From NCBI GenBank assembly GCA_002116315.1, contig KZ107839.1, positions 666,932 to 730,931 of the forward strand: a stretch of 64,000 nt of DNA. Direction: 5' to 3'. Each line of letters starts with the position of its first letter. Position 1 is the stretch's first letter. The stretch is from Epicoccum nigrum (Eukaryota > Ascomycota > Dothideomycetes > Pleosporales > Didymellaceae). A model generated the notes under the pieces. It did not search any database. It had not been told where the DNA came from and was given only the letters and a program-made list of their open reading frames with translations. Shown here in pieces: positions 9,654 to 21,499 of this stretch. The translations under genes were made by a program, and so were the position numbers.

Positions 9654-12600
9654 ATGTCAAAGCAGCTGCCGACATCCATCTTCACTGGAGCAACACCGTC
9701 GCCAGGCCCTGAGGCCCGCCGCCTCATCACAACTCGACACATTGAGCCCTTGGCCTCACCGCCAGCGCGCGCGCATCCCCCCACGCCCAACGTCACGACC
9801 CCTGACCGCCCATGGTCGCTAAAGGACCCGCTTGACATACTCACGACGATCCCGCGACCCTCCTCTGCGCCCGTGTCTGGTGATGAGACTTTCGAGGCGC
9901 CGCATCCTGTACCCGTACCTGTACCCGTAGCAACGCCGCCCACAGTCGCCGGGCGCAAGAGAGCAGCACCGTACGCACCTGACGAGCCCCCAGCGAGCGA
10001 GCCACTGCACAAACGCCGACGAGCGCATGTGCGCTCACGCCATTCGCTTGACCTTTTCAATTGCGCCAGCAGCCGGCCCCTCCGCTACGAAGGACAGCCA
10101 CCGTCTCCGTTGTTCTTCTCGTCCAGTCTCGCTCGCCCGCATCTACCTGCGCGCTTCTCTAGCTCAGAGGCTGCCGCCAGGATGCTGAGCAAGACCAGAG
10201 GTGAGGATGCAGGCATCAAGACAGTGACTCTGGCGCGCGGCACCTTCAGCGGTCTCAGTCCGCCCGGGACGACAAGCGTGGCAAGTGCGAGGAGTTCTGA
10301 GCGCTCGAGTATACCGCGCACGGCCTCGCCAGATGCGCGTGATCGAGCCGACCCTTTGAGCCTTCTGGGCTCTGTCGGCGTGACAGAGTTGCTGGAACAC
10401 GACCCAAGACCTACCTTTGTTGTGGATATCGGCGACTATGCCAACTATGCACCCGACTCATCCAGCCTGCAGATACTGTTCGCCAACAGCGCTCTGCGCA
10501 CAAACGCGTCAATATGGGAGGCAGTTGCGGGTAAGGCGCCGGAACAAGCTGTTGATGGCACAGCGTCACATGCTTCCAAGCAGTTTCGCGGCTGGCTTCT
10601 CACCACTGCGACTCAAGGAAACGAATGGGATGCAAGTCCATCTCCCATAGAGCACAGCAATGTTGTATGGTCTTGCTACACAATAAAGAAGCGTTTGCGG
10701 GTGGTGTCTGCGGCAACACCATCTGTGACCGCGTCCGAAGTACCCTCTACAAGCGCCTCGATGGACTTTGCTATTCCTTCAGCATCCTCAGTCGGGCACC
10801 TTTCGGGGCGCGCTTTGGACACTGCATCGTCCTCAAATCATACCAGTGAGCAACAAGACTATTTCGGGCCCCCAGCCATCCGCAACCGCGAAGAATTGAA
10901 CCCGCTGAGTACCATGACACACAATCACATGAGCAATACAGTGGTAAATGCTTCGAGCACTAGTAGGGGGTCGAGCTCACAGCCTAATCACCTTACCTTA
11001 CCATCAATAGAGGATCTTTCCTTCACAAATGAGTGCGTTCTCAGGGCTCACAGTGCAGGCGACGTTGACTCTTTCCATAGAGACCCAAAAACATCACAGG
11101 ACCACGACATGGGCTTCTTCGATTGGACGAGACTTTCTTTGACGTCTTCCCTACCAAAGCACATCCAATTTGCTCGCTCTATAGATTGGAGTTCGACGCC
11201 TCTTGGACCTATCGAATTCTGGTCGAACGATCTCCGTGCTATGTGCAATTTGATCATGTAAGCAATCGTAGACAAGACGGCTCAAATGTCTCAGACGGCT
11301 AACATTTCACAGGGCGAGTCCTCATCCGGCTGCCATGTACTGGGGGGATGAGCTGGTTGCCATCTATAACGAAGCGTATATTGGTAAGTGCTATACCAGC
11401 AGGTGCTTCGCTGTTATGCTGATGTGTATTAGGACTGGCCGGTCAAAAACACCCAGATCTGATGGGTCAGAGTTACAAAGTCGCCTGGGCAGAAATTTGG
11501 GATGAAGTGAAGGATGTGTTTAACAACGCTCGTCTCACCGGTCAAGCCACAATGAAGGACGACGACTGCTTGTTCATCAAGCGCAGCAATTATATGGAAG
11601 AAACATACTTTTCATGGTCGATCATTCCTATGGTCGGACAAGACGGGACCGTTATGGGACTGTACAATCCAGCTTTTGAAAAAACAAGGCGGAAAATCGC
11701 AGAACGACGAATGCTCTCTCTCCGCGAGGTGGGTGAGAGGACGGCTACAGCAAGAGATGTGAAGGGTTTCTGGGACCAAGTCTTGGTAGCAATGACCGAG
11801 AACGAGTTTGACACACCCTTTGTCATGTTGTACTCGGTCTCGGACGAAAGCGACAGCGATTCCTCCTCTCTACATTCTAGCAGCCTTCTGGGCGCCAAGC
11901 ATTGTTTCCTTGAAGGCTCCCTGGGAGTACCGCATGGTCATCAGGCCGCTCCCGAACAGATCGATCTGAAAGAAGGCCATGAAGGCTTCGGGCCTGTCTT
12001 CCGCGAGGTTATGAAGACTGATAAACCTGCTGTCATTAGTATTGGCTCAGGCGACTTGCCTTGGTCCATGATGGACGGTTTGGAGTGGCGAGGTTTCGGC
12101 GACCCATGCCGCGACGTTGTGGTATGCCCTATCCATCCGACCACAGGCGAGACGATTCTGGGATTCTTGGTTATGGGTGTCAACCCGCGCAGACCTTATG
12201 ATGACGACTACAACCTTTTCGTTCAGCTGCTGAGCCGTCAACTGGCTACCTCCCTGGCTTCGGTGGTTCTGTTCGAGGAGGAGATTCGACGAGGTCAGAA
12301 GGCTGCCAAGCTAGCAGCGGAAGACCGATTTAATCTATCGACGCAACTTGCCGCACGTACACAAGAAGCTCGTGAGAACGAGCTAAGGTTTACCAGAATG
12401 GCGGAGTACTCACCTGCAGGTCTGTTCATTGCTGATCACGCCGGACGTATCACATATTGTAACGACACATGGTACGAGATAAGTAGAGTTCCCAAAGAAA
12501 GAAACAAGACGGATAGATGGATAGACTATGTCAAGGAAGAGGACCAAAAGCTTATACAAGACCACTGGAAGCGCCTCGTCGAAAACACCGCCCCAATCAA

Positions 12601-14380
12601 TGTCGAGTTCAGATTCAAAGCGCCATGGGAAGATCACAACGCCAAGGCGACGAGCGACACGTGGGTACTGTTCAGCGCTTTCCCTGAGAAGGACGAACAC
12701 GGCCAACTCAAGAGTGTCTTTGGAAGCATCACGAATATTAGCCCTCAAAAATGGGCCGAGGGATTCCAAAAACGAAAAATGGAGGAGGCTGTCGAGCTGA
12801 AGAGGCAACAGGAGAATTTCATCGACATTACCAGTCATGAGATGCGTAATCCACTAAGTGCAATTCTGCAATGCGCTGATGAAATATCGACAATTCTTGG
12901 CGACTTCAGACAATCAGGCCTGCAAACCATCGAACCGGGGATAGTGGCTGACTCGATTGACGCAGCTCAGACGATTGCTTTGTGCGCACAGCATCAGAAG
13001 AGGATCGTCGATGACGTCTTGACTTTGTCGAAACTTGATTCAGCTATGCTGATGGTCACTCCGGTCGACGCTCAGCCCTTGCAAGTAATCCAGCGTGCGC
13101 TCAAAATGTTCGAAGGCGAGGTTCAAACAGCCGGCATAAAGATGGAATTTGTGCTTGGTGAATCTTTCAAAGAGCTGAACATCGACTGGGTAAGGATTGA
13201 TCCTTCCCGAGTTTTGCAGGTCCTCATCAACTTGACTACCAATGCCATCAAATTCACGTCTACTGAAGAAACTCGAACGATCACCGTCGTCCTGTCGGCA
13301 TCTAAGACTCGCCCATCGGCTAGCAAGTCACCCGCCGTTAGCTACTTCCCCATGAAGTCGAAACGCATCGATCAGACACTCGGCCCAGACTGGGGTACCG
13401 GAGAAGAAATCTTCCTCGAATTTCTCGTTCAAGATACAGGGCGAGGATTGAGTGCAGAAGAGCTCAAACTCCTTTTCCAACGGTTCTCACAGGCTAGCCC
13501 GCGCACGCACGTGCAGTACGGAGGATCTGGTCTTGGGTTGTTCATCTCCCGTGAGCTGACAGAATTGCAAGGCGGCGAAATTGGTGTCTCATCTGAAGCT
13601 GGCAGAGGCAGCACATTTGCCTTCTACGTCAAGGGTCGTAGAAGCTCAGAGCCGAAGGAAGTTATCGATAGCGTTTCCGTCGCCGCTGGGGCGCTGACAA
13701 GGAAAGTATCGAACGCGAGAGAGAAGGGACGACCCGAACCACCCAAAGTCAAGGACTTTGCCGCGCAAGCTCCTGTTGCCAAGAAGGAACCAGAAAAGCC
13801 AAACGACCATGCACGAATTCGTGTTTTGATCGTCGAAGACAATCTTGGTATGTTTACGGTGTTGATCACCACGACTTGAATATGTCCCTAACGCTGCGCA
13901 GTTAATCAAAAAGTGCTTCAACGCCAGCTCCAGAATCGCGGCATAGAGACGACTGTGGCCAATCACGGTGGTGAAGCTATCACACTCCTGTCGTCTTCGT
14001 CATACCACGTCTCCGCCGGTCCCGAGGCAACCGACATTGCCGTCGTACTAATGGACAAGGAGATGCCCATCATGGATGGCCTAGCATGCACGTCCAAGAT
14101 CCGCGACATGGAGCGTAAGGGCGAGCTGATGCGACATGTGCCCATCATCGCGGTCACAGCGAACGCGCGCAGCGAGCAGATCGCCACACTGCTAGCCGTG
14201 GGCATGGACGACGTCGTGTCCAAGCCGTTCCGCATAGGCGAGCTGGTTCCCAAGATCGAGGAGCTGAACGCAAAGTATTGTCGTGAGAAGAGCGAGAGAG
14301 AGGTGCCTCAGGAGAAGGCGCTGCAGACCAACGATAGCGGGGTGAGCTTTACGACCTTGTCTGAAATGCCGTCACGATGA
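9654..14380 (+). CDS. PAS/GAF hybrid histidine kinase
   Basis: Large, probably cytoplasmic or nuclear phosphorelay sensor: no membrane span was seen. Exons 9654-11257, 11313-11383, 11433-13847 and 13902-14380 (introns 55, 49 and 54 nt; all junctions restore one frame) encode 1522 residues. The first ATG of the frame is at 9654; the frame is open further upstream but has no ATG. Layout: disordered Pro/Ser-rich N terminus with a KRRRAH patch, a PAS-like segment near 240-300, a second PAS-like module near 490-620 that is only continuous after splicing (ASPHPAAMYWGDELVAIYNE), a GAF-like module about 660-830, a third PAS about 873-980 (YSPAGLFIADHAGRITYCND), H-box ITSHEMRNPLSAIL with His1027, N-box INLTTNAIKF near 1155, DTGRGL and GGSGLGLFIS ATP-lid motifs, then a receiver with DKEMPIMDG (Asp1415) and VSKPF. 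The input signal cannot be told from sequence. I could not place it in one of the numbered fungal groups with confidence. Confidence 0.88.
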
Positions 14381-15168
14381 AATACGGGGATCTGCTCATA
14401 GGTGTTGCACTAGACTTTTGGGCTCTGGAATGGTGGGTCGGATTATTTGTGCGTGGTGTTTTGGGCGTCTGGCATTTAAACTGTTGATTTACGGTCCCTA
14501 TGGAGGAGAGCATTGGTATGTCGGACGGAAAAAGCAACGTGGAAGGTCTTGGAATGCTTGGTAATAAATACCCTTATGCTGTGCTCGGTAAAGAGGGCAC
14601 TGCCCTAATCTCATATAGACTAATACCACTCCACGGAGTAGATCTTGACTGACACCGTTCATGATACAAATCCACGTTAGGTCAGTGGGGTGCTGTAGGT
14701 CCGGAATCGATAGCGCCTCTATCGTGTGATCAGCGGACGAAAAAGAGAAGCTTTTCGCTTCGACATAGTCAGCGACTACGGAATATGCGCTTCGTCAATG
14801 TAAGGCCACAAAGTCAGAAGGACAGAAAGTAAAATGCCTCTCATCGAGACAGATGCCCGGTCAGCAACAAGGGTCTGCAAGCACGCATGGCGAGTTGTGG
14901 CTTCTCAAACCCCAATCGACTCCACATACCGGACAGAGTGCAATCTAAGAACAAGTCTCGTCGTATCGTCGGCACAAACTAGAATACAATTAAACATTAC
15001 AACCACCCCCCTTCCACCTCATCGTCCCTCCAAGCTTAATCTATCCTACAACACACTATGCTACATATCAACCACCACCTTCCCATCGCCTGCGGATACC
15101 ACAGCAACCAACTAGCCCCTCCAGAAGAAGACCCCCGTCCGGCTTCTCTCGTCTTCACACCTCACCCT
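14381..15168. other. intergenic between convergent genes
   Basis: Convergent 3' regions of the PAS/GAF kinase and the minus-strand MARVEL gene. Nothing else recognised apart from a candidate poly(A) signal. Confidence 0.5.
14563..14568 (+). terminator. candidate poly(A) signal AATAAA
   Basis: AATAAA 183 bases after the PAS/GAF kinase stop codon; motif and position only. Confidence 0.4.
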
Positions 15169-15925
15169 TCAAACAGTCTGATGCGCAACAGGAGCATCAA
15201 CACCCGGCGCCGCGCCACCAGCACCATGGTGCTTCTCCCTATCATCAGCGGGGGCGACACGAGTATGCTTGAAGCGCTGGACATCCCAGAGCCTGGCCTC
15301 CAGGAGCGTCCCCACCACGTTGGTAAAGCTTGGGAACAGGTCAGCGACTGCCTTCACCACCACCACCACCACCACTCACACCAAGGAGTGTACACAGAAA
15401 AGGGGAAAGGGGCAACTTACAAAGCGAGGAACGTGAAAGCCTCGACCGTCCTCTTCAGACTGCATTTGTTCACGAAGCGGGGAGAGTTGACCGCGCACCC
15501 GCCGTTGTACTCGTAGTCCTGCACCGCGAAGATAAAGCCCGTCAGCCACAGGTACGACAGCACCCAGGCCAGCGGCGCGAGGTAGCCCTTGTAGCGCTTT
15601 ACGGCCGGGAGCACGAGCGTGGGGAGGTAGAAGAAGGTGGAGACGGAGGCCTTTGTTACACGTGGTCAGTCAACTTGCACTCCCATGTTCATGCTAAGAT
15701 GGAGGAAGGGTGACGTACGATGGCGACCCAGTAGCGCAGGTGCGTGGTATTTTCGTAGTCGTGGATGAAGTACGCGGAGATGCCGAGGACGATGAGGGAC
15801 GAGGCAAGGTGCAGTGCGTGGTTTAGGGCCAGCAGAGGGCGGTGCAGTCTGTTGGAGCGGACGGCGGGAGCGCCATAGTCGGTTGTGGGCGCGACGTGAG
15901 CGTTGTTGCGACGTCCGAAGGCCAT
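15169..15925 (-). CDS. MARVEL-type four-span membrane protein
   Basis: Exons 15925-15719, 15650-15421 and 15328-15169 (introns 68 and 92 nt) encode 198 residues. Four hydrophobic segments are visible: HALHLASSLIVLGISAYFI (about 37-55), VSTFFYLPTLVLPAV (about 71-85), LAPLAWVLSYLWLTGFIFA (about 91-110) and VEAFTFLAFFTNVVGTLLEA (about 136-156). The second loop carries the NGGCAVNSP and KCSLKRT cysteines seen in fungal MARVEL proteins. The third acceptor was chosen because joining TT to C at 15328 gives the uninterrupted last span; the CTGAC branch motif lies just before it. The C-terminal tail is hydrophilic (HTRVAPADDREK). Family members sit in plasma or vesicle membranes; no specific role can be assigned. 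A (CAC)n run lies inside the second intron. Confidence 0.8.
15355..15375. repeat. (CAC)7 run in a MARVEL intron
   Basis: Seven CAC units on the plus strand located within the second intron of the minus-strand MARVEL gene. A plus-strand frame reads it as polyhistidine, which is not a real product. Confidence 0.9.
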
Positions 15926-18900
15926 GTTTGCTCTTCAATATATCAATTGGTGGTTCGTTCGACTTTTGCTGTAAGGCGAAGATGGTGGTTACTCAAGGCA
16001 ATCTCGAGATGTTTACATATGGACTCGACAGCGAGACTTTCCCCCCTTATAACCAACTGCCCCCTCTTTTCTCCTCTCTTCCACCTGATCACGAGATCGT
16101 ACCCCGTCAACACAACGTCGTCCCACCTGCAAGCAAGGAAAGCTCGATAAGCTACAGGCCCGCTGGGTGCTGTATCACGGAGTTTACTCATCATGACTTC
16201 ATCCAGCGGGGCCCCGTTTGCAGACTTTGCGAATCATTGTGTGCGCGCACACGATTTCTGCGTTAATCATTGTCCACGCGAAACGTCAGGTCGTGGTTCA
16301 TTCGGCTCCTAGCGGTTGTCGAGGCAGGCGTGGTGTGAAGAAACGGCGAGAATGACGAGTGTATGAGCCAACGATCTTCGTGATGGCACAGCGCACAGAG
16401 CTTGGCAACGACAACCGCTACCACAACGTCGGAACGTCGAAGTTGCTAGCAGCGTCCGCGGAGAGGAGCGTTGCGGAACTGAGGCAACGGTTATGGTATA
16501 TCATTTGACCTGAGATGGTACTGCAGTGGATCGTCTCAGCCAATCGTGTGTAGGTTTGATGGACTGCGCGATGCATGATTGAGCATTTGCAGGAAAGTCA
16601 GATACCACAGCAGCATTTTGCGAACATTCAAGCTGTCCTAGAGCACATAGATCCAACTCTCAATCGTCGAATACCAGTGTCTGGTGTATTCATAACAAGC
16701 TCTTGGGGCAATTGAAGACTTAGACGTCATTATACTGTGGGATTTCTTGCGTCAGAGAAACAACCATTAGAGATAGTAATTTCTAGCATGTGTTGTAGCA
16801 CGCCGAATTGTTCGGCATTGGTGCGTAGTATGTTTGAAACAAAGATCCACTATTACGTCCCACTATTTAATAGACAAAACCGCCAGTTTTCAAGTAATTT
16901 CATACACAAGTAAATTCTGACCTACAAATAGGATAATATGCCGACGTAGAATCTGGCTGGCAAGGTCCGGAAATATGCTGCATGCATATGATGTTCAAGA
17001 CGACACTTACCTCCTGACTACAATGCTAGTGTCCAGATAGCAGCTTCATCGCGGTTACCTCTTGCCTCGTGACGTCAGCTACTTTAAATGCTGTCTACAG
17101 TGTTGCTGTCAGTCCTGTCAAGAAGCTTGGTGTGTGTCAGCGCAGCATTGTAAGGCTGCCATAGTGTTTGAAGGCCTTCCCAGGCTGCAACCTAAGCACA
17201 CTATCACAAAGCAGGTACCAAGTGCATTCCGGAATCCACACACCTGGGCAGCTCGACATGGCACCGGTACTTTCTCCTCCATTTAGCGGGCTCGGGGCAC
17301 CGATGAAGTGATCATTACCACAGAGCTACCTGCAACCGCAATTTTAGCCGCAGGCAATACACCCAGCGTGCACAGCAGCTGTGGCCCATCGTCGATGAGG
17401 TGTAGGGCAATTCGGCATACGGGACGGGTTGGAACGTGGTGTTGAACTACCACCTGCGATTATTTTCTGGGCCAATCATTAGCAAGTATTCGCCTAATAT
17501 GCGTGTTGACCAAAGTAGGTTAAGGCGTGCGTCAGAGATGTTGAGAAGATATGGAATTGCTGGTATCTCAAAGCATTGTTCCTGCAACCCTGCGTCCACA
17601 GAGGTGGATACTAGAGGAGGAACTAATATGGCCCCAGCTTGCTCATCATGAAGGCGGTGGAGGAGACTGGTTGCACTTACTACTGTGTACACGTGTGACC
17701 TCGGCGTAGGGGGTCACTTTAGTCGAGAAGGCTTGAAGAACCTGACCTTCGATAGGGAGGGGGAAGCGTGTGCCTACTCGCTAAGAATGCTGTGGCTGAA
17801 AGAGTGATTCGTCCTGACAACACTGGTGTCAATTACGGTGCTGTTCCTGCATTCAGCAAAGTGAACCCAGTGCTATCTCTATACGTACACAGCACGCATT
17901 GTAAGCTGATAGCGTCCAGGTTAGGTAAAGTTCCTAGCCTATAGGAATGCAAGGCTACAATGTGTTGGGGAGGTGTGCATGCTATAGCTCCCGTTGTTAT
18001 TCCGTGCCGTGTCGACACCGGGGGTCGAGGCTTTGAGCAATCGCCATGACTTGTAGCACGATAGACATGCGATTTAGGGTTAGGTCGAAGGGGTGAAGTT
18101 GTAAGCGCCTCGTTCCTTCCGTGGAGATGAGCTGCAGCTACAGCGCCGCTGGTCCACCCGAGACTCTTAAGCTTCGGCGTCCTTATGCAGGAGCCAGGAC
18201 CAGGACCAGATCATCGGTGTCACGACGATTCAGGGCTCGTGGAAGTATCTGGAATAAAGTTTGCTAGCTAGCAGCCTTCTCGATCGAACTGCTACATCTG
18301 GTTGACCGACGTGGGTTGAATCGCCTTTGCGTGCAACCGACTAGGGAAAGGGAGGCTGCGCAGGTACTTTGCGCTGAACCCGCTGACCCATCAGACGGCG
18401 ACGATGGTGGAGAATAGCGCAGTGACGAATAGAGGCGAGAGGTGCAGCTGGCTATAGGGCTGGTCGCCGACGCATACCAGCCGGCGCTGTGTTCGCGGGT
18501 CCCTGGTGTCAGATAGACGAGATGGCGTCGCAGGCGTGCAGGACTACAAGCTTGTAAACAGGTTGGACATGAGGCCGAGGAAGGACCGCCAGCTCATTGC
18601 TTGAATCCATTCGTTTGGCTACCAATTGTGTGTGCACAGCAAAGTCGCGAGGATGACGCGCCGAAGGAGTTTGCGGGAGCAGCGGCGTTCGGTCGGGCCG
18701 TGTGCACGCCTGCTGTGACAGCATTTCCCTTCCAGAGCGTTGGGTCGGCCGAGCGAGTTCAATGGCTGCGGATTCCCCGCCGTTCGGCGCCAACTTCCCA
18801 GTTCACCGCTCAGATGAATCATGTTATTAGAGTTTTGGGCTCTGGGCACTCACTTGTGATCAGCACCGTACCTTGTGTGTTCGACTTGCTCGTTCTCGCT

Positions 18901-20038
18901 CTCAGCGGCGGCCCACTGGTTGACCAAGAACTCCCTGTGCCATATCTTGCAGTCTGCCTGAATCCTTGCCAGGGTGATTGAAGTACGAGAAGTCCGTTCA
19001 ACGAGCCAGTCGGTGCCAGTATCGCACCCGCCGTTGAGACTGTTCGCACCACATACTGTTGGTACGCCCAATATCAGTATATCGTCTGTTTATAGCACAA
19101 GGGTTGCGACGCGTGGCAATGGCATCTACGAATAAGAGTGTTTCAGAAGCGAGAAGCGCGCTCTTGTCCGGAGCTGTGTGGCGGCCACGAGCAGGTGGAG
19201 TACCTAGGATCTGCACTTTCTGCACATGCGACGTGTGGATCACTTGTCGAATCAGGAGATCCTAGAGCAGATGAAGACACGTGAGTTGAAGGTTGATGCA
19301 ATGATTATAGCAAATATTATGTACTTTGAAAACAATATTCATACACCAAAAGGTGGAACGCTTCAGCTGGAGGTCCGTGGACAAGATGCCCCCAAAGGTT
19401 ACGAAATTGCGCGAATTTCCCGGCGAGAGCGCCTATGATCTTTGAGTGCCTCATCGATGTGGGTAAACGCTAAGACAACCACCCAATGTAGCGAAGCAGA
19501 AGTCGCTACGAATAATAATCTGGAGAAAAAGCGTAGAAATGGTGACAACAGCCTTATGCATATACCCACCCATGTCGTTCAAAATTGCGGTCGTAACGAA
19601 GTCAAGGTATCATGCTCCCAAGCATGTCCAAACGCCAGATATGATGTTAATACCGAAGAACTCCAACTTTTTCATAACAAAAAAAAGAGGCCACCGAATC
19701 GACACGACCGGTGCTCGAGCACAGTCTCAAGCATGAAGTGCGGATGGATGGAATGTGCTATGGGTATATCGTCCACGCGATCGAGGATTCGATCTTTGCA
19801 CGACCAGTCCATGGTACGGAGCCGCCAAGCGTGGAGCTAGCGATATGCTCCTAGGATATGGAATGTCCATGAGGTCGGGGTGGCAGTCCTACATTTGCAG
19901 ACCGATCTCTTGTTCCGTTTGTGGTGGAATGCAATCTGGCAAATGTGTTGGCCAGAGCGGGGTCGTGGCAGGCAAACAGGACCAGAAATTGAAACAGTGT
20001 GAATGGCTATGCAAGCACAACTTTAGCATACGGAGACA
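15926..20038. other. 4.1 kb gene-poor stretch
   Basis: No gene recognised. All open frames are short and without known motifs; the most protein-like is a 70-codon plus-strand ORF at 19226-19438 (starting MRRVDHLSNQEILEQMKTRE), for which there is no further support. The first few hundred bases are the MARVEL promoter. No transposase or reverse transcriptase remnants were recognisable by eye. Confidence 0.5.
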
Positions 20039-21499
20039 CTACTGCTGGGGTCGGCGGGCGGTCCAGATATGACTGTGGAGCAAGGGGTCAGTATTGAAGC
20101 GCAACCTTAAGGAATTGGTACAACGGGTATGCTATTGAGGGCGACTTACATATTGTTGTACGCATGAATTTTGCGGTTGCAGATCTCCTTTTTGACGCCA
20201 TCGAGAAGGGGTTTGACGTGGGCGTTGAGATCCCAGTGGTAGACGCGTGTGAGAGGGGCGAACGACAGTGCGTCCAACCCCTCGGTGATGCCTAGGTTGT
20301 ACCACCTGCCAATATCTTTCTGGTGCGGATCATTGGGCCAGGAGTTGTAGGGAACGCGAATAACGGTTTCCTGGATATCGATGAACCCGGCTGCTTGCAG
20401 ATTTTGGCGCGTCCGGTGGTCGTATGCGATTGGGCGCGAGACTCGCCATGTTGCGTCCGCAAGGTATCCGTACCACTGCACGAGCTTGCCCTTGGGGTCG
20501 AGTGTGCCATCGTCGCAGCGCGGCTGCATATCAATCTCAACGTGTTCTATCCAACCGCTGCCCGGCTTGAGGTGTCTGCAGCTGTGTCAGCTTCGAGAAT
20601 GCACGTTCAAGGGGCTTGCGTACGAGTAGACTTTCTGATACAGCTCTGGCCAGCTTGTGACGCTGCCGCAGGCCATCCGTAGGTGAATCAGATCCCAGGA
20701 GTCCTCGCCGAGCGACCACGGGCTCTCGTAGTCGCGTGGTACACGGAAGCGCAGGTTCGGGGGGATTCTGCATGGGGCACGAGGTTAGTGCGTGTGCCGG
20801 CAGACAGGTGCAAGGGTGGACATGAACACATACCGTTCCGGCTGGATGTTGACCAAATCCAAGCCCAAAACCTGCAGAGTCCTTGTCAGCTGTTTGTCTC
20901 ACGCTGCGATGCAGTACAGCGCACCTCGGCATTCAGGAATTTGCTGCAAGTGGAGTTAGCCTCGCGTGCCAGACACAATCGCACTGCAGGTCGCAGCGAG
21001 CCCAACTTACTCGGCCATGTCTATCGGCCAGATGCCTGTGCCTGTGCCCAGGTCGAGGATGCGAACCTCGCCGTGCTGTGGCACCGGCGCCTGATGCAGC
21101 ATGTCTCTGCGGGCCACAGAGAACATCTTGTGGTAGATGTCCATGCGGTCCTTCTCGGGCTGCAGCGCGGGTTAGTTAGAGCGGCCTGTTGCAGAACCGT
21201 CGGGGGCTGGGTCGGGGCGGCTCACCTCGTCGCACGGATATTGGTAGATGCCTCTCCGGTAGCCATGGTAGTAGCGGCCATTCTCGAGGTAATTGCTGTT
21301 CTGAGCGGGCACGGGCAATCTGCAGCTCCTGTCAGCGGGCTGCGCTGCGCGTCTTGGGCGTTCGGCCGTATGGCCCATGGTGCCAGATGCCAGTCGCTGC
21401 GCCGGCTGGCCTGCGGGCGCGGGCGCCAACGCGAAGACCGGCGGTCGCACAGAGCGGGGACAAGCAGCGCACTCACCCATTCGATGCCATTGTGACCAT
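20039..21499 (-). CDS. laeA: LaeA-like SAM-dependent methyltransferase
   Basis: Class I methyltransferase of the LaeA/Llm family; LaeA is a nuclear velvet-complex partner that controls secondary metabolism and development. Exons 21499-21477, 21319-21226, 21159-21011, 20943-20925, 20871-20834, 20767-20624, 20575-20150 and 20072-20039 join in frame to 308 residues. Exons 4 and 5 are only 19 and 38 nt. Hallmarks: ENGRYYHGYRRGIYQYPCDE near 20-39, EKDRMDIYHKMFSVAR, SAM motif I ILDLGTGTG at 73-81, VLGLDL at the end of strand two, GEDSWDLIHLRMACGSV, WIEHVEID, RPIAYD, RVPYNSWP, RWYNLGITEGLDALSFAP and the C-terminal IHAYNNIHIWTARRP, which is complete only after removing the last intron. The ATG at 21499 is the first in the exon (a second is at 21490). 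An upstream GC-rich reading frame could add residues but lacks an ATG, so the N terminus is uncertain. Distinguishing LaeA from paralogous Llm proteins needs a tree. No biosynthetic genes flank it. Confidence 0.85.

Noticed and set aside
15058..15516. Plus-strand ORF with a polyhistidine run
   Set aside because: The His run is the (CAC)n of an intron in the minus-strand MARVEL gene; the frame has no other support.
18073..18084. TTAGGGTTAGG telomere-like motif
   Set aside because: Fewer than two units, internal, no array.
20683..21495. 270-codon plus-strand ORF
   Set aside because: Antisense to five exons of the LaeA-like gene; no recognisable domain.
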